This document shows, one piece after another, positions 34,650 to 42,199 of a DNA stretch of 64,000 nt. Under the pieces are notes generated by a model. It was given only the letters and a program-made list of their open reading frames with translations. It did no database searches and was not told where the DNA came from. The first letter of the stretch is position 1. Every line of letters starts with the position of its first letter. Made by a program: the position numbers and the translations under genes. The DNA comes from Pseudomonas sp. P8_241. GTDB lineage: Bacteria > Pseudomonadota > Gammaproteobacteria > Pseudomonadales > Pseudomonadaceae. Location of the stretch: contig NZ_CP125377.1 in the NCBI RefSeq assembly GCF_034008315.1, positions 3,608,001 to 3,672,000 on the forward strand. The letters run 5' to 3'.

Positions 34650-34745
34650 GAACTGGCTTGCCAGCGAAGATCGTCAACGATGACGCAGGCATCCTGACGA
34701 AACGCGTTGTTCTTGCGATCTTCGCGAGCACGCTCGCTCCTACAG
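34643..34745. repeat. REPIN overlapping a stop codon
   Basis: CCTGTAGGAACTGGCTTGCC and the mirrored TTCGCGAGCACGCTCGCTCC flank a ~55-nt spacer. The two halves belong to different REP subtypes. The CTGTAG of the left half supplies the last Leu codon and the stop codon of the upstream dehydrogenase. Confidence 0.8.
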
Positions 34746-34811
34746 AATTGGCGCGATAGCGCCTTCAGTGATCGGCTTTGACCACTGCACGCACACAACG
34801 AGCACACGCCA

Positions 34812-35276
34812 ATGAATTCACCCCCTGAGCCCTTTCAAGCTGTCGCCCACGAGGACAGGCCTCCAGCCGGTTTCGTGCCGATGGGACGCGTCGGTTTTGT
34901 GGTGCATTGCACCGGCCTGTATGTCCATGAAGAACGCTCCATACTGGCCGCGCGCATCCGCCCTGAACACTTGAACCCATTAGGCATCGCCCACGGCGGT
35001 TTTCTCGCAACCCTGGCCGACACCGCCTTCGGACGGGCACTGAAACTGGCGGCGGCCACCGAGCTGCCGCCGGCGACCATCAACCTGAGCATGGACTACC
35101 TGAGCCCGGCCAGCCTGGGTGCGTGGATCGAAGCCCATGTGCAGATTCACCGGGTCGGGCGCTCGCTGGCCCATGCCAGCCTCGACCTGGTCGATGGCGA
35201 GCGTCTGGTGGCACGGGGCAAGGCGACGTTTATCGGTAATACCCCAAGCCTGCACGGCAGGAATCGCAAAGGCTGA
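34812..35276 (+). CDS. PaaI-type hotdog acyl-CoA thioesterase
   Basis: This 154-residue hotdog protein has HLNPLGIAHGGFLATLADTA, the PaaI/thioesterase signature in which the Gly-Gly-containing helix and an acidic residue act on the thioester. ATINLSMDYLSPASLGAWIE forms the central strand region. It would release CoA from stalled or non-productive acyl-CoAs, a common housekeeping role in CoA-dependent catabolic clusters. The ribosome site is weak. Its TGA stop directly abuts the stop of the convergent regulator gene. Confidence 0.8.
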   Translation: MNSPPEPFQAVAHEDRPPAGFVPMGRVGFVVHCTGLYVHEERSILAARIRPEHLNPLGIAHGGFLATLADTAFGRALKLAAATELPPATINLSMDYLSPASLGAWIEAHVQIHRVGRSLAHASLDLVDGERLVARGKATFIGNTPSLHGRNRKG

Positions 35277-38030
35277 TTAAAGCTGCGGATTGCTGGGCAG
35301 TTTGAGCTGAAGGTCGCGCACCTTGGCGATAGCCTCGTCCCGCCCGGTAACCCCCAACTTGTAAAAGATGTTCTTCATGTGCCATTTCACCGTTTCCGGC
35401 GACAGGTTCAGCACCCGGGCGATTTTTTTGTTGGGCAGCGCCTGAGCCACCAGACCGAGCACGTCCATCTCGCGAATGCTCAGCACGCAGGTCGTGTCGG
35501 TGTCCGCTGCCTGCTGGCTGCCCGCATCGGTGGCGCGGGCGATGTCGAGCAGGCGTTGCGCGTAAAACGTCAGCACTGGATCAAGCACATTGTCGGCGAT
35601 CAGCCCCTGGAGCATCGAAGGGACGCCGGGCCACGCGTCCAGCACGCTGCGAACCAGACCCAGGCGATGGCCCTGACGCAACGCCTCCACCCATTGCTCG
35701 CGAGCCGCGTTCAGCTCACCCCTGCCTTGTTCGATCACGGCCATCTGCACGCGCATCGACACGACGCGACGCCAACGGTGGTTACTCTGTGACGCCTCGA
35801 TCAGCGCCGGCAACCGCTCGGCCGCCGCCGCAAAATCCGCGGTATGCAGGTGCCGCTCAACCGTGGCCCGACGGGCGATGATCCGCACTTCCAGTGGTGT
35901 ACCCGACTCCGACAAGCCGTTCTGTTGCGCCGCTTGGCTGATACGCTGCAGTACACAATCAGCCTCCGCCTCGTCCCCTGTTTGCTGCATCCAGCGCATA
36001 CGCACCAGGAGTGCACAGACCAGTAACCGCCCCAGCTCATAACGACTGGCATACTGTTCCAGGCGATCCAGCCAGCTCAAGGCTTCGGTCCGTCGGCCCG
36101 CCAGCCAGTGCGCCATCGCCAGTGTCTGCGTGCACTGCAACACGGTGTCGGGAATCGCTACCTGCTCCAGCAGTTTCATCCGCCGTTCGAGCAACTGGCA
36201 GGTCGCGTCGTACTCCCCCTGTTCGTACAACGCAGTGCCAAGCAATCCGGCGGCCATGGTGCTGACCACAAGGTAGGCCACTCCGTGCTTTTCGGACTCC
36301 TCCAGCACCTCTCGGTAGAGATGCTCGGCCTGGGTGGCGCGGCCTTCGAGTGCCAGGCTCATGCCACTCATGCAACGCCCCAGCAGGCTGCGGCGTGGCG
36401 AGCCAAGTGGTCGTTCGCCGTTTTCGAGAAGCTCCCGCGCTTTCTCGAATTCACCCTGGTACATATACAACCAGGCGAGCGTGTTGCTGCGCCCAGACCA
36501 TGAAAAGTCGTCGGCATCGACGGGGATCGCCAGCAGTTCGGGCAGGATCGCCAGCATTGCTGCGGTGTCGTCCTGATGGATTGCCTGACTGCCCTTGAGG
36601 ACGGTGAGTGCGTGGCGCTGCTGGGGGGCGAGTTTTGCGTAATGGGTTTGCAGATGCTGCAGCGTCAGGTGCAGTGCCTGGAAATTGCGCGAGTACAGTT
36701 GCAAATGCGCCAGCACCACTTGCAGGCCGAAACGCTCTGCGGTCTCCTCTGCCGGCAAGCCCTTGAGCAGCCCGGAGATCTGACTGAGGTTGCCTTTGGC
36801 CAGCAGGTCGTAAGCGCAAGCTTCCACGATATCGGCGGCCGCCTCGTTATCGCCGGCGCGTAGCGCATGACGCACCGCTTCATCAAGATGATCATGCTCG
36901 GTGAACCAGCCGCGTGCGATGACGTGCAACAGTTGCTCCTGCTGCGGCCGCGCCGCCAGGCGCGCCTGCAAAACGCTGCCCAGCAGCGGGTGCAGGCGAT
37001 ACCAGGTTTCGCGGTCATGACTCTTGACCTGGGTGATGAACAGATTGTCCCCATCGAGCCGTGCGAGCTGGGTCATCATGCCGGCAATCGCGTGGGGCTG
37101 GCCCAGCAAGGTCGCGCACAATGAGGCACAGAACCGTTCACAGATCGATGCATAGGTGAGCAGGCGCAGGTCTTCTGGCTCCAGGCGCACCAGGACTTCA
37201 CGTTCGAAATAGTCGGCGAAGCCAGTGGCGTCGCGAATCTGCACCCGGTCGAAGCGGGTCATCTGTTTGGCTTTGATATCGACGGCAAACAATTGCAGGC
37301 CGGCAATCCAGCCATCGGTCAGTTCGTGCAGCGTCGCCGCGTCGCGTGAGTCGATGACACCCAGGTGCTCTCGCAGGAAAAGCTCCGATTCGCTGCGACT
37401 GAAGCGCAGGTCGCGCAAATCGAATTCACTGACCTGATCCCGGGCGCGCAAGGGCGCCAACGGGAATGGCAACGCACTGCGTGTACCGAATACCAGGTGC
37501 AGGTTTTGCGGTGCATAGTCGATCAACCATTGCAGCGTCTGGACAATCCGCGGGTTCTGCAAATGCTGCATGTCATCAAGCATCAGCACCAGTTCGCGCG
37601 AATGCTGAGCGATGCCCTGGACCAGCGTGATGATCCAGTGCTCAAACGCCATTTCCTGATTGTCGCGCCCGAGCAGAACGCCCGCATCACGCACGTGCTC
37701 CGGCAACACTTCAGCAAGACTGGCCTGCAGGCAATGGCAGAAGCGCCCGACCTCGTCGTCCTCCACCGCCAGTGAGAGCCAGGCAACTTCGAAATTCATC
37801 GCCAGCAATTCCCGGCGCCAGGCCAGCAACGTGCTGGTTTTACCGCAGCCAGCAGGTCCCTGAATCACCACGCAACGCTGCCGACGGACCTCCAGCAGGC
37901 GCTGCATCAGGCTTTCCCGAGGTACCAGCCGACGTGCCCCGCGCGGAGGGACAACTTTGGTATCGGCAATGGACTGGTCCGCTTCGACCGAACAACGCAG
38001 GTCAATGTCTTTGATGGGGGGTAGCGACAT
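35277..38030 (-). CDS. MalT-type LuxR transcriptional activator
   Basis: This 917-residue regulator has a P-loop GPAGCGKTS at residues 58-66, a Walker B-like VLMLDDMQHL, a long tetratricopeptide-like region (for example LLEESEKHGVAYLVV, GLLGTALYEQGEYDATCQLL) and a C-terminal LuxR domain (LSIREMDVLGLVAQALPNKK, then PETVKWHMKNIFYKLG). It is more distant in sequence from the other long regulators here than those at 42200 and 53517 are from each other. It probably senses a pathway metabolite and activates adjacent genes. It is convergent with the thioesterase; upstream lies a large REPIN array. Confidence 0.88.
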   Translation of the reverse strand: MSLPPIKDIDLRCSVEADQSIADTKVVPPRGARRLVPRESLMQRLLEVRRQRCVVIQGPAGCGKTSTLLAWRRELLAMNFEVAWLSLAVEDDEVGRFCHCLQASLAEVLPEHVRDAGVLLGRDNQEMAFEHWIITLVQGIAQHSRELVLMLDDMQHLQNPRIVQTLQWLIDYAPQNLHLVFGTRSALPFPLAPLRARDQVSEFDLRDLRFSRSESELFLREHLGVIDSRDAATLHELTDGWIAGLQLFAVDIKAKQMTRFDRVQIRDATGFADYFEREVLVRLEPEDLRLLTYASICERFCASLCATLLGQPHAIAGMMTQLARLDGDNLFITQVKSHDRETWYRLHPLLGSVLQARLAARPQQEQLLHVIARGWFTEHDHLDEAVRHALRAGDNEAAADIVEACAYDLLAKGNLSQISGLLKGLPAEETAERFGLQVVLAHLQLYSRNFQALHLTLQHLQTHYAKLAPQQRHALTVLKGSQAIHQDDTAAMLAILPELLAIPVDADDFSWSGRSNTLAWLYMYQGEFEKARELLENGERPLGSPRRSLLGRCMSGMSLALEGRATQAEHLYREVLEESEKHGVAYLVVSTMAAGLLGTALYEQGEYDATCQLLERRMKLLEQVAIPDTVLQCTQTLAMAHWLAGRRTEALSWLDRLEQYASRYELGRLLVCALLVRMRWMQQTGDEAEADCVLQRISQAAQQNGLSESGTPLEVRIIARRATVERHLHTADFAAAAERLPALIEASQSNHRWRRVVSMRVQMAVIEQGRGELNAAREQWVEALRQGHRLGLVRSVLDAWPGVPSMLQGLIADNVLDPVLTFYAQRLLDIARATDAGSQQAADTDTTCVLSIREMDVLGLVAQALPNKKIARVLNLSPETVKWHMKNIFYKLGVTGRDEAIAKVRDLQLKLPSNPQL

Positions 38031-38938
38031 GGGAAAACGGTTCCGGAATGGCGGGTCAGGCGACGAGCGACGTGGGACAGAGTGTGTCTCGGCAGCATGA
38101 AATTACGCTGCACATTGTAGGCCTTAACGCGTCGTTTGCCGATACGGCTTTCGTACAACCGAGTTTGCAGTGAAACCAGACACTCGGTGTTTATCCAGCA
38201 TGCCCGCGTCATCGTTGACGTCCATCGCGAGCGCGCTCGCTCCTACAGGTGATCGCACACTCCTGTAGGAGCGAGCATGCTCGCGAAAACCTGAGAGCGC
38301 CGCGTTTTTCCAGCATGCCCGCGTCATCGTTGACGGGTCGCCATCTGTGGGCGAGCATGCTCGCGAGCCTGAGAGCGCCGCGTTTTCCAGCATGTGATCG
38401 GCCATCGCGAGCGCGCTCGCCCTGTAGGAGCGAGCATGCTCGCGAAGAACCTGAAAGCGCCGCGTTTTTCCAGCATGCCCGCGTTATCGTTGACGGCCAT
38501 CGCGAGCGCGCTCGCTCCTACAGGTGATCGCACACTCCTGTAGGAGCGAGCATGCTCGCGAAGAACCTGAAAGCGCCGCGTTTTTCCAGCATGCCCGCGT
38601 TATCGTTGACGGCCATCGCGAGCGCGCTCGCTCCTACAGGTGATCGCGTACTCCTGTAGGAGCGAGCATGCTCGCGAAGAACCTGAGGCGCCGCGTTTTC
38701 CAGCATGCCCGCGTTATCGTTGACGGCCATGCGGGGCTCGGCTCCTACAGATGACCGCGTACTCTCGTGTGGGGGGGGCGATCTCGGAACCTGAGAGCGC
38801 CGCGTTTTTTCAGCATGCCCGCGTCATCGTTGACGGCCATCGCGAGCGCGCTCGCTCCTACAGGTGATCGCACACTCCTGTAGGAGCGACCATGCTCGCG
38901 AAGAACCTGAGAGCGCCGCGTTGGTCCGGGATGACAAT
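38031..38938. other. 908-nt gene-free region dominated by repeats
   Basis: Bases 38031-38190 are upstream of the regulator gene and presumably hold its promoter. The rest is REPIN sequence that ends only a few bases short of the DUF2889 stop codon. I see no gene here. Confidence 0.7.
38191..38935. repeat. tandem REPIN array 2 (about six degenerate units)
   Basis: Units of ~115 nt have the same design as array 1: CCTGTAGGAGCGAGCATGCTCGCGAA, spacer with CCAGCATGCCCGCGT, mirrored CCATCGCGAGCGCGCTCGCTCCTACAGG, and linker TGATCGCACACT. Several units are damaged: 38341-38402 has lost part of a half, and 38760-38790 is scrambled around GTGTGGGGGGGGCGATCTCG. The array begins with a right half and ends with a left half, so it may read as repeats of the complementary unit. 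Linker and spacer differ consistently from array 1, so the two arrays expanded independently. Confidence 0.88.
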
Positions 38939-39511
38939 TCAAGCCTTGGGCAAGCCTTCAGGCCACAACAACCGTACCGCATCGCCGCCTTCGCGATAGG
39001 CGTGACAGGTGCCGATCACCCATGGGCGCACCGCGACGACCTGTTGCGCCCCTGTCTCCCTGCGGCGGCTGGCCTCCGCGCGGAAGGTGGAAAACATCGT
39101 CTGCATCGCGGTGGAGGCCATGCGTTCAAGCAGTTCGGTGATGTGGGTGCAACCGCTCACGCCACCGACAATGGCCTTCATTTTCTGCTTGAAACCCGCG
39201 GCAATCTTCAACCCCACAAGGCGCGAATAGGCTGCCGCCGCTTCGCCGCAGAACGGACTGGCACCGGTGGCTGTCAGGGCTGCGATGCTCTGGATCACCA
39301 TGTCGGTGTCGAGGGTCATCACCAGGCGCATATCATGGATCGCACCGCCACTGGGCACCCGGTGAAAAGGCAGGTCGGTTGGCTCATTGGTCAGGTCCAG
39401 CAGGCGTCCTTCGATGTCGAACAGACCGTCGCTGCGCTGATAGCCCTTGCAGGTGATTTCGCGGGTATGCAGCAGGGTGCGAACGGGCGATTCAAGAGGC
39501 TGGGTGGTCAT
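38939..39511 (-). CDS. DUF2889 protein
   Basis: This 190-residue soluble protein matches DUF2889, with REITCKGYQRSDGLFDIEGR at the N-terminus, MRLVMTLDTDMVIQSIAALT in the middle and GVSGCTHITELLERMA with a conserved Cys and His. The function of the family is unknown; such genes occur beside acyl-CoA and thiolase genes in proteobacterial catabolic clusters. It lies 41 nt downstream of thiolase 3 in the same operon. The start has AAGGA about 9 nt upstream. It could be an auxiliary factor for the thiolase reaction, which is inferred only from linkage. Confidence 0.75.
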   Translation of the reverse strand: MTTQPLESPVRTLLHTREITCKGYQRSDGLFDIEGRLLDLTNEPTDLPFHRVPSGGAIHDMRLVMTLDTDMVIQSIAALTATGASPFCGEAAAAYSRLVGLKIAAGFKQKMKAIVGGVSGCTHITELLERMASTAMQTMFSTFRAEASRRRETGAQQVVAVRPWVIGTCHAYREGGDAVRLLWPEGLPKA

Positions 39512-39552
39512 CAATGGAATCCTTCTTGCAAAAAACGCAACGCACGGATGGC

Positions 39553-40740
39553 TCAGTTTTTTCCGTACAGGGTGACGACGCAGGCGCCGCCCAGGCCGAG
39601 GTTGTGTTGCAAGCCATGACGCAAGCCCTCGACTTGACGCGCCCCCGCCGTTCCGCGCAGTTGATGGGTCAGCTCGTAGCACTGCGCAAGGCCGGTTGCG
39701 CCCAGTGGATGGCCTTTGCACAACAGACCACCGGAAGGATTGGTCACGACCCGGCCGCCATAGGTGTTATCGCCATCGAGGACGAATTTCTCGGCCTCGC
39801 CGATCGGGCACAGGCCCAGTGCTTCATAGGTCAGCAGTTCGTTGTGGGCGAAGCAGTCGTGCAGTTCGACCACGCGAATGTCCTGGGGACCGACGCCGGC
39901 CTTTTCGTAGACCGCACCCGCAGCCCGCTCGGCCATGTGTGCACCGACAAAACCAATCATGGTTTTCGGTTCGAAAGACTCCACCGGATCGGTCACCAGC
40001 GACTGAGCGAGGATCGCCACGTCGCTGCGCAGGCCATGCTTTTTCGCAAACGCCGGCGAGCAGATGATCGCGGCAGCTGCGCCGCAGGTCGGTGGGCACG
40101 CCATCATGCGGGTCATCACCCCGTCCCACATCAGTTGGTCGTTCATCACCTCTTCGGTGGTGACGATCTTCTTGAACAAAGCCAATGGGTTGTTGGCAGC
40201 GTGGCGGCTGGCCTTGGCGCGGATCGCAGCGAAGGTGCTCATCTGCGTGCCGTATCGGCGCATGTGCTCGCGGCCCGCGCCGCCGAAGGTAATCAGGTTG
40301 CGAGGGATGTCGCCGGCGTCACCGCACAGCTCATCCTGAATCGGCAGATAATCACCTCGGGGCAACGGCCGGTCATCGAAGTTGGAGCGGGTCGGTCCCG
40401 GTCGCATCTGTTCGAAACCGACTGCCAGGGCGCAATCGACCTGGCCGCTTTCAACGGCGGCACGGGCGAGGAACAAGGCACTGGAGCCGGTGGCACAGGC
40501 GTTGTTGACGTTGAACACCGGAATGGCCGTACGACCGACCCGATACAGCACGGCCTGACCGCAGGTGGTATCACCGTAGACGTAACCGGCGAACGCCATT
40601 TGTACTTTGTCATAGCTCAGGCCGGCATCGGCCAGCGCCAGGCGCACCGCTTCGGCCCCCATATCGATGTAGCTCGGGCTCGCACCCGGTTTGCTGAATG
40701 GGATCATGCCGACCCCGGCTACTAATGCGTTATGACTCAT
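39553..40740 (-). CDS. SCPx-type thiolase 3
   Basis: This 395-residue thiolase has nucleophile Cys82 in NNACATGSSAL, plus LHDCFAHNE, KGHPLGATG and LGLGGACVV. The segment around residues 125-150 (DRPLPRGDYLPIQDELCGDA) differs strongly from thiolases 1 and 2, again near the expected acyl pocket. It lies 34 nt after the degenerate dehydrogenase and 41 nt before the DUF2889 gene, forming a three-gene operon. It probably cleaves a different intermediate of the same substrate. The start at 40740 gives the family length. Confidence 0.86.
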   Translation of the reverse strand: MSHNALVAGVGMIPFSKPGASPSYIDMGAEAVRLALADAGLSYDKVQMAFAGYVYGDTTCGQAVLYRVGRTAIPVFNVNNACATGSSALFLARAAVESGQVDCALAVGFEQMRPGPTRSNFDDRPLPRGDYLPIQDELCGDAGDIPRNLITFGGAGREHMRRYGTQMSTFAAIRAKASRHAANNPLALFKKIVTTEEVMNDQLMWDGVMTRMMACPPTCGAAAAIICSPAFAKKHGLRSDVAILAQSLVTDPVESFEPKTMIGFVGAHMAERAAGAVYEKAGVGPQDIRVVELHDCFAHNELLTYEALGLCPIGEAEKFVLDGDNTYGGRVVTNPSGGLLCKGHPLGATGLAQCYELTHQLRGTAGARQVEGLRHGLQHNLGLGGACVVTLYGKN

Positions 40741-40774
40741 CGAGATGTCCTGTAGGGTTGTGCGTTGTGGGATT

Positions 40775-41881
40775 TCATAGCGCCAGCGCGATGGTTTCGT
40801 GCAGGGCCTTGCCGGTAGCGCCGTGGTCGACCACGGCGCGGGTAATCGAATGGGTGCGCAGGCGGCCCTGAGCGGCGCGCAGGCGCGACAGTTCGTCGGC
40901 GCAGGTGCGCAGGGTTTCGCTGGCATACAGATTGGCGACCGCCGCGTGCTCGGCGCTCAACGACTGGCGCATGCGCTGGTCCAGGTAGTGATCAACCAAT
41001 ACCCGCAAGGCGACGGCGCGGGCCTTGATGGCCGCCATCTTGTTGCGGGTGTGTTGCAACTGCCATGGGCAATGCCCGTCACCATCGGGTTGACGCAGAT
41101 GGATCAGGGTCAGATCCAGCAAATGCTCCAGGCGACTGGCGGCGTAAACCGCTGACAACAGGTGCTCCTGATCCCCCGACCGGTTCAGGTACTCCACGCC
41201 CCTGCCCGCCTCGCCCAGCAAATGGCTGGCCGGCACTCGGACGTTGCTCAAGCGCAATTCGGCGGCACTCGGTTGCTCGCAGCGATGAGGACTGCGGCTG
41301 CGCTGCACACCGGGGCGGTCTGTCTCGACCATGATCAGGCTGATACCCGCCTCGCCGTCGTCCTCCCCGGTGCGACAGGCGAGCAATATCAGGCCACCGG
41401 TCATGCCGTTGCCGACACAGGTTTTGCTGCCGCTGATCAGGTAGTCATCACCATCGCGCAGAGCGCGCGTTTGCAGGTTCCTGAGCTTGCCACCGGGCTC
41501 GTTCACCGCCAGGGCCAACTGAACTTCGCCGCTGCAAACCCCCGGCAGCCAGCGGCGCTTCTGTTGCTCACTGGCCCATTGAGCGATGGTCGCCGCAATG
41601 ACGTCGGAGTGCAGGGAGAACGCCCGATCGCAGACACCGGCACGGGCGAATTCCTCGCGCAGAACCGCCGCATGACCAAAATCGCCACCGCCACCGAACT
41701 CCGCTGGCAGGGTCACACACAGCAATCCCTCGCGACCGGCCTTCAGCCAGACCCGAGGCTCGACATCGCCGGGGTTTTCGCAACGGGCGTGTCGAGGCAG
41801 GTATTCGCGCTCAAGAAAACGCCGCACGGCGGTGCGGAACATTTCATGGTCTTCACGGTAGATAGTGCGTTGAACGTCCAT
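40775..41881 (-). CDS. divergent acyl-CoA dehydrogenase-like protein, possibly non-catalytic
   Basis: This 368-residue protein aligns with the dehydrogenases at 28787 and 33501 at its N-terminus (MFRTAVRRFLEREYLPRHAR, GLLCVTLPAEFGGGGDFGHA). Key motifs are eroded. TEPGAGSDL is NEPGGKLRNL, FITNG is CVGNG, and the C-terminal GGYGYMxEYP...GGSNEI block is replaced by RAAQGRLRTHSITRAVVDHG. Much of the flavin and substrate contact set is therefore missing. The frame is open and the ribosome site is good (AAGG 7 nt upstream), so it is expressed and not a simple pseudogene. It could be a regulatory or scaffold subunit for one of the intact dehydrogenases, or be drifting. Confidence 0.72.
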   Translation of the reverse strand: MDVQRTIYREDHEMFRTAVRRFLEREYLPRHARCENPGDVEPRVWLKAGREGLLCVTLPAEFGGGGDFGHAAVLREEFARAGVCDRAFSLHSDVIAATIAQWASEQQKRRWLPGVCSGEVQLALAVNEPGGKLRNLQTRALRDGDDYLISGSKTCVGNGMTGGLILLACRTGEDDGEAGISLIMVETDRPGVQRSRSPHRCEQPSAAELRLSNVRVPASHLLGEAGRGVEYLNRSGDQEHLLSAVYAASRLEHLLDLTLIHLRQPDGDGHCPWQLQHTRNKMAAIKARAVALRVLVDHYLDQRMRQSLSAEHAAVANLYASETLRTCADELSRLRAAQGRLRTHSITRAVVDHGATGKALHETIALAL

Positions 41882-42199
41882 CCGTAACCTTTGCTCATCC
41901 CGATTGCATGGGAAACGGGGAAATAACCCGTTCCTTTGTGTCGAGGTAATCGTTGCATGAGACCGGAGGATCGGGAGCCACCCTCACAGGGGGGGTGGGT
42001 TTGCAAGAGGCCGTACGTGCCGAATAATCGGACCCGGCGCTTTGAACGGCGCAAACCACGCCGGTTGTGGCACAACGTTGCGTTAGACCAAAGTCTCGGG
42101 CACTGGCCAGACGTGGCACTATGGTCGGGACTAACAAGAATAAAAGGGTCGCATTGCCGTCAGTTTGCATGGCAAGTGACCTGCATGGAGGTTCTTTCA
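41882..42199. promoter_or_regulatory. divergent control region upstream of a MalT-type regulator
   Basis: This 318-nt gap lies between the leftward dehydrogenase-like/thiolase/DUF2889 operon and the rightward regulator. It contains an inverted repeat, CCACCC (41978-41983) with GGGTGG (41993-41998), and no credible gene. GGAGG at 42187-42191 is the regulator's ribosome site. Confidence 0.4.
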
